Assembly (NCBI GenBank): GCA_963978545.1
Contig: OZ021727.1
Location: 17,062,743 to 17,126,742, forward strand
DNA from: Linyphia triangularis
Lineage: Eukaryota; Arthropoda; Arachnida; Araneae; Linyphiidae
DNA length: 64,000 nucleotides
Direction of reading: 5' to 3'
The translations under genes and the position numbers were made by a program. The notes under the pieces are model-generated. The model was not told the origin of the DNA. It ran no database searches and was given only the letters and a program-made list of their open reading frames with translations. Positions 24,646 to 37,700 of this stretch are shown here, one piece after another. Numbering within the stretch: the first letter of the stretch is position 1; every line of letters begins with the position of its first letter.

Positions 24646-25669
24646 TAAGGGCACAAAATATTTTATTCAGTACAGTGACTAGTATAGAAATATATTTAGA
24701 ACCAACTAAAACATTTTTGGCATCTTCATCTACTGAGATAATGATTGATATTCTATACTTTAAATTAGTATGTATACTTTATAAACAAATTTCTATTAAA
24801 CATTATTTAACTTTACCTCAATTTTTTAAATTACCATTTTGAAGTAGATTATCCAATTATTCTGTTGTTTCTCAATTACAAAATAATTTACAAACAAAAG
24901 TAGTGAATCACATCTGCAATTGAATTCAAGTCTCTTAATAAAATGAAACATCAACTGCCAATATCTTTATTAAAGAAGAAACTTCATGTGATAGTTAAAG
25001 ATACTTTTAGAAAAAGATAATTGGTATTTTAAGGGCATAACAAATATTTTTATGATTTCAGTTTAAGTTATGTTAAACATATAACAAACTGTAAAAATAA
25101 ATTCCATGTATAAAAAAATTACCTTGTGTCGAAATAAAAGCATTTTTTTGGCAAAATCCATCAACAAAATTGGCATTTATATAATCAGAGCTAGGATCCG
25201 AGTCAATACATGAAAGTTTTACACGTGAGTGGTCATAACAGAGCACATCTGAATATCTATTTTTTGGCTGATTAGACTTTAACCTGCAAGGATACACAAT
25301 AACCATAGTAAATAACTATATCATATCCAATAAAATTTTATTTACTGACTATAAGCTAAAACTCAAGTGAAATGGCTTAACTTATTGGTTATTTATATTA
25401 CTGTGCTACTGTTTAGTTTAAACAGTGGACTATGGTTGAAATCCTAAGTGGTTCGATTGATAATATTGGAATTTTCATTGTGCAAGTACAGACAAGGGTT
25501 GACAAAGCATTAAAGCCAGAATAAAATTGCAAGAGGAAAGTTAATTCTAGATGTGTTTTCAAGAGGAACTTGACCTCTATTTGCTTGTTATATTAGGTAA
25601 AACTAGGAAACACCTGGCAGCTGAACTGCTGACATAAGAACATCTTCTAAAATGAAAATTGTGTCAACT

Positions 25670-25705
<36 letters not shown>

Positions 25706-28700
25706 TATCAAAGCTTTAGAAATAGTTAATTCAAAATTGTGACAGTGTAGAAGGATAAAATTATTCCTCACCCATCACCCAACTTGTGTTCAAACTACCA
25801 AGGTAAAATTTCAACATATTTACAAGATAAAAGTACAGTGACACTTTGCTATTGTTGATTAGGATTTGGCTGAAGACATTTCATTATCTATTAAAAAATG
25901 TGTGACAGTTGAAGATCTAGGATGTGGTATCATAATTAGTGGCTGCACTTATCCTTTTTAATGTCAATAAAAAATAAATAAGGGACTGTCTCGATTTGTC
26001 ATATTTTAAAAATAGCCAAAGCTGTGGATACAAGAAAGTGTTAATAAATCCTCACAGATAGCAGTAACATACTGAATTGATCCAATAATCAACTGTCATG
26101 CAGCTGTTTTGTCTGGATACAAAGAATTAGGTACAAGATTTATCAAACTATTCTATGGTTATAAATAATTTATAAAATAATTAACGAAACCTTCATTAAC
26201 AGATGCAGAATTCATGATTTTCAACTTCGATAGCATAATTAAAAAAGGAGAATTTCTGGCATGTGAAAATGTTGGTTGTCACGTCCAACATTATTTATAT
26301 ACAGCACAAGCCTTCTTCGATTGCAACAACTTATCTTGACTGAATAATGAAAATTATTTTGTTTACTGTGCAGTACCAATATTTTTCTTTCCTGAGTGCT
26401 TCATAACAAATTACTAATAATACCAAACAGTTTTGAAAACTTTTAATCCCTATATCTTTCTTAGATAAACACTTGGTATACAACCTGGTCTAAACCATAC
26501 CAACCTCAATAAGAAGTAGCACCTCGCGACATTATCTATTAAAGCTTAGGCCAAAAAAAAAAGAAAAAGCTTGTTTCATGTAACATGAGTAAACATATTA
26601 GGGTAGGTAAGAAAAAGATTTTTTTGCTAAATAATTTTAATAAGTACATAAAAGAAACATTACATAAATATTAATGTTGGATTTAAAATTGATCAGATAT
26701 GTAAACATTGTGGGTATATACCAAATTTGAGTATTTTAGTGAGTATTTATAATTTTCCTTCATATTTTAACACTGCTTATTATGTGTTCGCTGTTTACAT
26801 CGTAATCAATTAATCATTTAAATTAATTTTACATATATATACACACACACAATTACATTTCTTCAAAATTTTGAAAAAACTTTAGGGTTGGTCGGGTTAC
26901 AGGAAACAATTTTTTTTGTCTGGCCTAATATTCCACACTTAACAACATTGTAATATTTTCATGTCATACACCACACAAACAACCAACTCAACATTTAATC
27001 TAACAACATTCAAACATGATCCACAAAACAAGCTGAAAAGAAAATTTTATGCTTAGAAGATCAAAGATGTAAGAAAATAGAAATGTCTTACAGATATGTA
27101 CGAATTAATAACACGTTCGAACCTACCTGGAAGCATCGAACGTCCCATCCAAGCTCTTTCCCTTGATATCTGAATACTCTTCATGCAGCCCTCTTCTTCC
27201 CATCTTCCTCAAATGGATAATGAACAATTCCATACTCTGTCCCCCACTCAGATCACTGTGGAGCGATCCATCCGAATTTGATGAGGTATTCCCTCCTTCG
27301 TACAACACTACATCTCGGCATGGGGAACAGGAGGCCAGTGGAATGCTGTTCTTGACACTTAAAGATACTTCTTTGATCACCTCAACCTGAAAGAGAACTA
27401 TTTTATTAATGCATTTCATAAATATTTTGATGGATGGAATGAAGTATACGAGTTCAGAGGGTGCAGTGAGTTTTCTAAAAAAATTAAGTAGGAATTTTAG
27501 GTATAATACCAAAAATTTTAGGAGCATTTTAGAGATAATTCTTTAAAATGTTAGGTTTAATTCCAAAATCTTAGGGATAATTCTAAAGTTTTGGGATGAT
27601 TCTAAAATTTTAGGGATGGTTCCAAAATTTTAGGGTTGATTCCAAACAAATTTCTAAACAATTTAACTCAAACATTCCTTTCAAAGCAAGTTTCAATATT
27701 GGTAAAAAAACTGTTAATTTGCAAAAAATTAAATAATTAAAATCTCAGCAAAAATTTTCTCCTCTAGATGAATATCTGTTTTTTTGGGATGGTTTTGGAG
27801 AAAAATCAGGAAATTCAAAGTTTTTATATTTTTTTAGGAATTATCGAAACATTTAGTACAATTTTAGGAAGACAGAAAAATTTAAAGAATATTATGAATT
27901 TCAGGGGGACCCCTGCAAGTTGAAAAAAGGTAAGAGGGGAAGGGTACTTTTTTTTTTTTACGTCTAGGAGAGAAAAGTCAGAGTGACAACAAAATCTCGC
28001 AAAAAAACAGACATTTCACTGAAATTCTGATAAAATTTCTCTTTAAACTTCTAGAGATTTTATGGTTATGTCATTTCGAAAGTGAAAATATCAAGACGCT
28101 TGAATTTCATGAATACTACATCAATATCAAGATGAATGAATTATGAGAATTACATCATTGTAACTTTGACAAAGAAAAAATTAATTTTCCCGGAATTTTA
28201 AAATTTACTATTATTTTTAGAATTATAAAGTTTTCAAGAAACCCCATTATCTTCATGCCAAGGCAAACATTATTTTGAATGCAAGTATTTCTATTACTTA
28301 ATAAAACTGAGTGAACAACTAACTATTTAGTCCAAGGACTTGAAAAAAATTACTTGGAAGTTTTTGTGCAGTTGAATACCTTTTAGAACTCCCTGAATTG
28401 AAACTGACAATGGAGCATTGTTGTTGGTTATTTTTTTTTATGTGCACTTCATTAGGGACAAACAAATAATCAACAAACTTTATACAATATTATAGAACAG
28501 TTAAATAGTAAAAGAATAAAGGTGCAATGTCTAAAACCTAAACGTTAAAAGAGACTAGTTTGACAACACATCATCTCCATTAATACAGCAAAATGCTTCC
28601 TAACATTTTCCCTTGATCTTATACTATTATTCCCTACTAAATGCTGTCTTAATCTTAATTTTGACAAAACCAACATACTGTGCCTTTTTCTTTATACAAT

Positions 28701-31700
28701 TTCCTTTAGATTTAATTAAATAAAAAAAAAAACCACTAATAAACACATTTTAAACATTTCATTCAATTACAATTATTATTATTCAATTACAAAACACAAA
28801 TCAAGGTACAACAAAACCAGAAGGCACAGTGAGTTTTCTAAAAAAATTATGTAGAAATTTTAGGGATAATTCCAAAAATTTGAGGAACATTTTAGAGATA
28901 ATTCTTAAAAATTTTAGTGGCAATCCAAAAATTTTAGGGTCAATTCCGAAATTTTAAGGATAATTCTAAAAAATTTAAGGATATTTCTTTCAAAGCTGAC
29001 ATAGGTTCCTATCACAGACATTCTGCTCAAAGCATGTTTCAAAACCGGCTAACACAGACAATTTTTTAAAAAAATTAATAATAAATAATTGAAATCTCAG
29101 AAAATATTTTCTTCTCTGGAAGAATACCTGGAGTTTTTTGCTGGTTTTAATTTTGAAAAAAAAAAAAAAATCGAGGAATTTTCGAAGTTTTTAATGTTTT
29201 TTAGGAATTATCGAAAAATGCAAGTACAATTTTAGGAATTTTAGGGTGAATACGACCATTGCAAAACCAACCTCTTTCTCCCTGTCCTCCGAGTTGTGCT
29301 TCTCGTGCACCGAGGAGGAGTGCTGCTCTGAGGATTCTTCTGAGCTGCCCCGGGTCAGTCCATTGATGGGTGTCCCGTTAGGAGAGGTGGGGGCAGAGAC
29401 CAGGTCAAATAGGTCACCGCACCTATTAGCCATGGACTTAACACAGTGCAGGAGCCAGGAAGAATGGCATATTTTGAGTGTACCCCCTAGGTCTTCTGGC
29501 AGAGAAGCGGGAGGTACATGCAATGACAACTGGGGTACGCTCACTATGTACACCTGGAGAAGAAAGGGATACGAGAGGTTAGAACTTGGTTAACTGTTGT
29601 AACTTCTATTAAAATCAATTGCATACAAAATCAACAAAAAATATATATATATTTTCAAACAGAATCGATTTAGTTGATTATTACAGAGGGGGGAAAAAAG
29701 CACAATTTCATGTCTGGATCTTATTCCTAATTACAGTAGATTCAATTCATAATTAAAGTAGAGACAGGAATTTTGTATTGCTGGAAAGTCTTTGCTCTTT
29801 AACATGCGAGTGTAGAATTTTTAATATTGATATCAAACAAGTTCATGTTCAAGGTCAAAAACAAAAACTGTTTACTTTCCAAAAAATTCCCTTGCAATTC
29901 TCTACAACATTGAAACATTTTATGTAGGAGGGATCATCATAATATAACAAATTATAAATTTAAATGTCTGAAATCCACTTGCTTTCCTTACATTTTGAAA
30001 AGTAGTCAGTTTATCTCATGAATACAAGTTTTTGTATGGAAACTGGTCCCAATTTCTATAATAACGTCATGGACCCAAAAAGATTTCCAGATGCAATAAA
30101 TACTTTTAGTTAGAAAAATATGTTTTTTTTTTAATATAAATATCTCTTTTAATATTTAAAGTCTAATTGTGTTATCTTGAAATTAAAACCCCCAAAAATA
30201 CTAGTAAATGAATCACATCCAGGGGACACAGCGAGTTTTCTAAAAAAATTAGGTAGGAATATTAGGGATAATTCCAAAAATTTCAGGAACATTTTAGTGT
30301 TAATTCCTTTAAGTTTTAGGTATAATTCCAAGAATTTAAAAGTAATTCCAAAAATTTCAGGGATAATTTTTAAAAATTTAGGGATACTTCTTTTAAATTT
30401 CATATAGGCTCCTATCAAAGACATTCTTTTCAAAGCCTATTTCAAAACGGGCAAAAAAAAACTGCCAATTTTCAAAAAATTTAAATCTTAGAAAGGGTTT
30501 TCTCCCCTGGTGGATTATCTGCATTTTTTTGCATATTTTGGAGGATTATCAAAGTTTTTTCGTGTATTTTGGAGGAAAATGGGGGAAATTTTGAGATTTG
30601 TAATTTTTTTTTAGGAATTATTGAAAAATTTAAGTACAATTTATTTCAGGAAGGAACAAAAATTTAAGGAATTTCAGGGCAAATGTAGCCCCTGCAAACC
30701 AAATCAAACAATTTCCAACACCAAAATCAAGTTCTATAATAATTATATGAAGGAAACTGATTCACTTTGCAGCATAATTATACATAATCTGCCTATTTGA
30801 AATTGTGCTGCTTAGAAATTAAACTATATTTAGATCTAATATTTGTCATTTGTTTCTTTTTGTCTATACAAGAAGCGAGTCAAATTTTAATTCTGAATTT
30901 GTCAAGGGTTTACAGCTGCATTGAATCAACATGAAATCACTAAGTATAAAAAGGCTACACACATTTGAAAGATTTCATTAAAAATTTTATTTCTCAGGCT
31001 TGAAGTCATTAAAAAAAAAGGAGCAGTGTAGTAAGAATCCATGACTATTTTGAATAGACTTTCATTTAAATCTTTGAAATTTTGTTCAAGAGCCAATATT
31101 GAAATTAACTTTAATTGCAACATAAATACTTATAAGTCTCCTTCACATTTAAACATGTGCAAAAAACTACCACATATTTTTACAGATACATAAAATGAAA
31201 TTAAAAAAAAAAAAAAAAAACATGAAAATAAACATAGAACAAGCACTTACCCTATCCCTTAATTTCTCACGAACAAATAGTCTGAGAATTTTGAAAGGGG
31301 CTTTAAACCAGAGGGGGGCAGTTACAATCAGAACCTTCTTCAACCTTGCAGGATAACCACCCTACAGAAATGAAAATTATTATACTATTCAAAATAAAAA
31401 TAATATATTTATGTCAAAAGTATAAAAATAAAATATAAAAGACAAAGCACTCCAAGCATATGGTCTAGTACAAAATTAGTACTGATACTGGTACTGATTA
31501 CTAAATTAGTTGATAAGTGAACTATACCAAATTATTTAAACACTTCAGGTTATCTTACTGTATAATAGTCAGAGTTCATCCTAGAAATATAAAAGGGCAG
31601 GGTGCTATTTTCCAAAAAAAGGGCACTTCCTGTTTGCGAGGGCACTTTTATGGCAAATTGCAGAAATACGCGTTTTCTGCCACAATTTCAATATTGTTAT

Positions 31701-34700
31701 ACTTTTCTACCACGATAAATAATTTATTCAATATTCTGAAGAAAAAAAATTATAATGCAAAAATCCGTGAATCAAAAACTCGCTCAGAAACTTAAAAGAT
31801 ATCAAAAATACTGATAAAATGCTTCAGTCCTAATTCTGCTGGAATGAGACTGAGAAAATTATTAAAATTAAAGTGCAATATACACAGTAAAATTTTCATC
31901 AAATAGTATTTTTTATAAAATCATCAATTTATAATACAGTAAAATTAAGATAAAAATGTTTTAGTATAATGAAAATGTGTTAAATAAGAACTTTTCACTC
32001 TTCAAAATTTTCTAAAGTTTGAATGAATCAACCTTAAACTTCATCTCTTAGTTTTGCTATTGTCAGATAGAGAATAGAGTTTCTCCAAATTTAACATTAT
32101 TCATTGTGGGATATTACAAGGAGTATTCCGACTAAAGAACTTGGACTATGTCCTGAAATTTTTGCATTTTTTTATTTTCAAAATCGGATCAAATTTAGCG
32201 TCAAAACGGCGATTTTTTTGCAGTGCATGCCGCTACTATGTAAGCTATAATAGAAGTTTTATATTTTTAAAAATCGAAAATAATCTGGGATTTTGGTTGC
32301 ATTCCTGTCATGTTTAATTTTAAATGTGAAATGGATGTTTAGAAATTAATTGGTAACAGGCAAATTACCAAAAACACTCCCTAAATTTAACAGGAGGACA
32401 TCGCGATTACGCATGTCGAAACGGAAATATTCTTTTTAAATTCTTAGTGTAAACATTTGATAGTTATAAACCTTTAACTAAGTTCTTCACTATTTTGAAG
32501 GAGGCATGGTAAAAATCCAGCGAAATATACTTAATCAAAACACGTACGAAATGGCCATCAGAGTTTACTAATGTGCACTTGGGAAATTGTAAGACGGCGC
32601 CCTACAATCCACCTACTAATGAAGCACGTTATATAGACATCTACTCAATGGTTTCAGTCCCTGATATATACGTTGCGCGTTTGAACATGAGTGCACATGA
32701 GCGACAGCCGATTTCAGTAGGGGTGATCCACATATTGCGTACTGTTGGGAGGGGGAAAAAACAAAAGTTTTTCGAATTCTTTCAGAATGAAATTTTTTCT
32801 GAAAAAGGGCAGGAAGGGCGCTATTTTTATAGAAAAAGGGCAAGAAGGGCGCTATTTTTATAGAAAAAGAGCAGGCAGGGCGCGCTGCCCCTCAAAAATG
32901 CCTAGGATGAACTCTGTAATAGTTATTTATGCAACTAGTCGAGAAAGTAATTCAAATGAGGTAAAATTAATTTACCAAGTTTGATAAAGTATTTTCTCAC
33001 ATGTTGCATACAATATTTTTTATAATCATGTGCAAAAAAATATTTAATACATATAAAAACTAATGTAGGTAGCTCCAGTCAGTGAAAATGTTCTTAAAAT
33101 ATGATTCCTATACCAAAACTATAGCAAATTTGAGCACAAGGCATGCAGGAAAGTACTTTTTCACACTAGCATGAGAAAGTTACTTTCTCTCACTCCTCAC
33201 GGTAAAGTGCTACTTTAGCCACGATTTCGGATTAAAAATGATCAAATTAAGTTTAATTTTTTGCACGTTGTTATAAAAACACCTTTTACAGTTTATAACA
33301 CAACAAAAAATACACTATCTTCAACAAAGACAAATAAGATTCCTTTCCTAAAGGCATAATTTCTATAACATTATTATTTTCATTGCATTATGTGTTATAT
33401 GCCAAGTGAAGTATAATTAAGAAATCTAAATTGTTTTCTTCAAGAAAATAATTACTTAGTACAAGTACTTAGCCTTTCAAATTTAAACCTCCTAAAATCT
33501 CCTTTAACTATTGATGATAAGGAATAGATAGGTGTTCAAGAGTTGTCAAGCTTTAAAAAATCAATTTTTATACAATTAATTTCAAATTAACTCAGAATTT
33601 TTTTTTATGGATAAAATAATTACACAGACAAACTAAAAAGTTTTCAGCATAATTAATGAATTCACTTTAAATTGTAAAACACAAACAACAAAGAATTTTT
33701 TTAAAAAACTAAGATATTTTATAATTTAAGAAATGATCATGATAAAAAGAAGCTTATTACAGATATTAACTTGCTTACCTTCAATAATGTTAACATCTTT
33801 TGGCTGAGCTCATAATCAAAATTAGAATACTTGGAGTCATTCATATTATAAATAAAAACTACACCACATCTCTGAGTTTGGAAGCTTTAAAAAAAAAAAA
33901 CTAAGATTATCTAAAGACACTAAAACAAGTAATAACTTAGTAAAATATATTTAAAGATAAATAATAAATTTTTTTAAATAATTTAAAGCAATTATTAACT
34001 TAGAAATTATAGTTTTTAACATGTTTTAATGTACATGTTAAGTAACCTTTTGCCAAATGTGTCAACCTTAAATATTAATTTCAATATTGCCAATTAAACA
34101 ATTTTTCAATTGTATAAGACCATTTAAAAATAATTGATGGATGTTAGCAGGGGTCTATCGAGGATTTTTTTTACAGGGTCCTATTTTTGTGAAAAAATAT
34201 TAATTTTGTGAAAAATTTCCAATTTTATATGGTTTGGTATCCATGACGTCACTTCCTTAAAACCAACATGTGGGCAAGTGAGCCGTTTTCTCCTTTTGGC
34301 ATAAAATAAACTTCGTAATTTTGTAATTGGTCCATTTTCAAACTGGAAATGTTATGAAGGTTTAGTTTTTTGGAATTTTGTGAAAGGTCAGTTTGTTGGA
34401 CATAGAATTTTGTGAAGGGTCCTTTTGTTGATTATGGAATTTTGTGAAGGGTCCGTTTTTAGGACATGGAATTTTGGAAGGGTCCTTAAAAGGACCCACA
34501 TTTTCTTCTGCATAGACCCCTGGTTAGTATTCAAGAAATTAGCTAAATTTTCTACGACGACTAAATTAATACTTTTCGACCCGATTTCTATCAGAGCATC
34601 ATTTGTGTAAAATTAACTGTGTTATAAAATATTCAATATGTGGAATCCAGTAATGCAATTTAAAAGCATTTAAATTAGAGTTCTTCATGTGAGAAATATT

Positions 34701-37700
34701 TTTTTTTTTTTTTTTCATAAATAATTCTCAACCATTTGAACAAGGAGTAGTAGTGTCGCTTTACAAATGAAAATGTAGCTAGAGCACTAAAAACAATTTT
34801 TGCTTTATATAATGGAAGCTGATTTTAATAAGTTAAAAAAATTTAATACGGATTTACTTTATAGTATCCTTAAGGTTAACATCCCCACCTCCAAAATTCC
34901 AGTAACAATGCTTTAATAGCATAAAAAGTTGAAAAACGAATGCCTTCAAAACAGAGTTCTCTTTCCTCTCCTCAGTTTTGCTTATAATAAAGGATAATAT
35001 AAGGATTATCGAAAGGTATATTGCCAAAAATCACCATTTTAGCAAAGTTTTTTTTTTTTCTGAGTAAAAATTATTGCCAAAAATGACGCCAAATTGGCCA
35101 TTTTGATTCAAATGAGAGAAAATAAGAAAATGGTAAATAACACAATGTCAAATTTTACTGCAATGACGAATGTTATATAGTGTAATTAAAATTTATGCGA
35201 TATTCCACACCCCTAGATTTTATTTGCTTGGGACAGTTTTACTTGTGAAGTCTAAAGAAATATTTTTTCAAGAAGTGATGTAAAAAACAATTAACTAAAG
35301 AAGCATGTATTTTTCTTGACAGTTAGAAGATAAAAGTAGTTAAAAAAATTTAAAAAATAGAAATATTAACTACACATTTGGAGAATAGGCACATGTGTTT
35401 ATCATCTTATTCAAATTAATGAATGGCAAGAGAACAAGAGCTGAATATTCAAGTGAAAGGAATTTTTTTCCACTTATCAAGGCTCATATAGGACAAAATA
35501 AAGCAAACATTAAAAAAAAATTTAAGCATTTGTACACAAGCAAAGCATTTTTTACAACTAAATTTTCATCTAGATTCTATCCTCACAGTTTTGCATTCTA
35601 TATATAATAATAATACAAAGTTTTTAATATAAATCCATTAAATGCATTGCCAATTTTTATATTCATTAACATAGCGCTGCTTCTATCAGCAAAATGTGCT
35701 GCAAATTACGTTTCAAAATTTATTTATTTAAAATGAACATGAATTTATGCACTCGCATATAAATTTCTTTATTTATTCTGATTAAAACAATATTATTATT
35801 TATGTATTAAAAAAATTTTGGCAACAGGAAAGAGTTTCTTCAGTGGTCGTTTAAACGCTATTTTAGCGCGACTGGATGAAAAAAAGTTGCTTTTTTTAGT
35901 ATTCCGAAAAAGCAGTCTTTTAGTGACAATTACAGACCCAAAATTTGATAGAATGCATTGCCATTGAATCTATCTGCCAAGTTTCAGCCTGATTTGATGA
36001 TGGCAAGGCGGCTACTAAGGCCTCCACAAATTTTCCCGCTTTCGACAAGCCTAACCAACCATCCAACCACCCACCCATACACATACACAAAATCGAAGTT
36101 AATATAAAGGATTTAAAAAGCACAGTGTCAGACAACATGTTTTGTATTGAATAAGTTAATTACGATAAAAAGCTCATCAATACTGAGTCAAAAGCAATAC
36201 TGCCCTAAGCAAATAAAAACAAAATCTTAAAATAAAAAGTTTTACATGATAATATAAGCAGTTTCGAAATTTCTAAGATGCAGTTTATATTGTATTACCT
36301 TTCTAATGCAACATCCAATTGGTAAACTACCCCTTGAAGAGTGGCATTATGTGAACTTGAAAATGGATTATGTCTTGATGCACTGAAAACAGCTAATGCA
36401 GCACCTTGCGAGTCTCTGGTTGGCTGAAAGAAGTTAAACAAATTGAATAATCATTTTCATTGCTTAAACTTGCATTTTACAAGAGAAAATCAAATTATGT
36501 ACTTTTGAAATTGTATATAAAAATTTACTTACTAAAATAGTGAATTTTCCTGTCTCAAGCTCTGATTTTAAAGGATCACAGTTCGGATCAAACCTGATAA
36601 GTCCCTCCTTTCTTCGTATTATCTAATCACAAAATTCAAAATAATATCAAGAAAATCATAAACAAAAATCAGCCAATTAAAAGTAATAAACTAATAATAG
36701 GGATTTCAAATCCACAACAAAAGTTTTGAGTTTGATAAAAGTTTTTTATATATAATTTTAATATACAATAATAAAGCAATCATCCAAATTTATTTAAAAG
36801 AATTCCATATAGTGCAAGGATATGATTTAAAAAAGAACAAAAAAAAGGAGAAGAAAGAACTTAAAGTTTCCAACCCTTTGATACCTTACATACCAAAATT
36901 AATCATAGAGTATGTATCATATTATGCACAAAAGAAAGGTACTAAATAAATAGTATTTGAAATGAAAATATATAATTGATCAAGCTTCTTATACTTTATT
37001 GTTTAAAAAAAAAATTATTCTTCAGAAAAATCATAATTTTTTTAATTGAAATTTCTTTAAAAAAATATTGGACCATAAAACAGAAAAAAAAAAAATCATG
37101 ATTTTAGGGGAATATAAGAATTTTAAGGAATAATCCTAAATTTTTATCAACACATGAAATTAGAAAAACTAGAATTTTTCAGAAAAACAAAGATGTGGAA
37201 ATAAAACCAAAAAGTTTTAGAACTTTCTAGCAAATGGAAAGCTTCAAGTATTTCATGTAAAAGTACATAGTAAACATAATATTGCATTTTCAAGAATAAT
37301 AATATCTAATTGAAAATCTGAAATAGTTACCTCATGTGTTTCATATAGATGCAGTGCTCTGGAAATATCGAACTTCCGAGCCATCATAAACTTTACAGCC
37401 GTGCTCCATGACAGAGGTCCAATGTTTTGTCCAAGTCGTAATTCATTCACAACAGATATAAACTGCTGAACTGCCTAAAATTAAAGAATAATTTAAATTC
37501 AGACAGGATTTCAGTAAAAATAAAATGTCACGAATCCATGACTTTCCAAGGCTAACTCTATAATTACTCTGATAAATCAAATACCATTTCTTGTGGCACA
37601 TTTCATAAAACGCTGTCACTACACAATGGTGCCGATACCCCCCCCCCCCCATTTCCAAAATCCCCCTTACCCCCATTTTAATATTTCTAAATTTTTTGGT

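Larger units (their letters stand above)
27387..29271 (-). other. PTPN9: PTPN9 intron 7, half made of two family C elements
   Basis: The intron is 1885 bp. Copy C4 starts only 10 nt inside the donor side and copy C3 ends 68 bp from the acceptor. The donor reads GAG|gttggt, a weak match to the usual consensus but needed for phase. Confidence 0.8.
31362..33778 (-). other. PTPN9: PTPN9 intron 5
   Basis: The intron is 2417 bp, over half occupied by the 1347-bp element at 31570. The remaining parts are AT-rich without recognisable features. Confidence 0.85.
33885..36298 (-). other. PTPN9: PTPN9 intron 4
   Basis: The intron is 2414 bp. It contains the family F element (34148..34522) and a copy of repeat G (35880..36118). 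Confidence 0.85.

Noticed and set aside
29246..29593. 115-codon plus-strand ORF
   Set aside because: It is the antisense shadow of PTPN9 exon 7, which has homology, splice sites and correct phase.
32573..32984. Overlapping ~80-96-codon ORFs
   Set aside because: They arise from the 31-bp minisatellite inside transposon family E.
37253..37450. Met at 37450 as PTPN9 start codon
   Set aside because: Upstream codons in the same exon (AVQQFISVV) and exon 1 ([11 protein letters not shown]) align with the family, so the start is at 53969.
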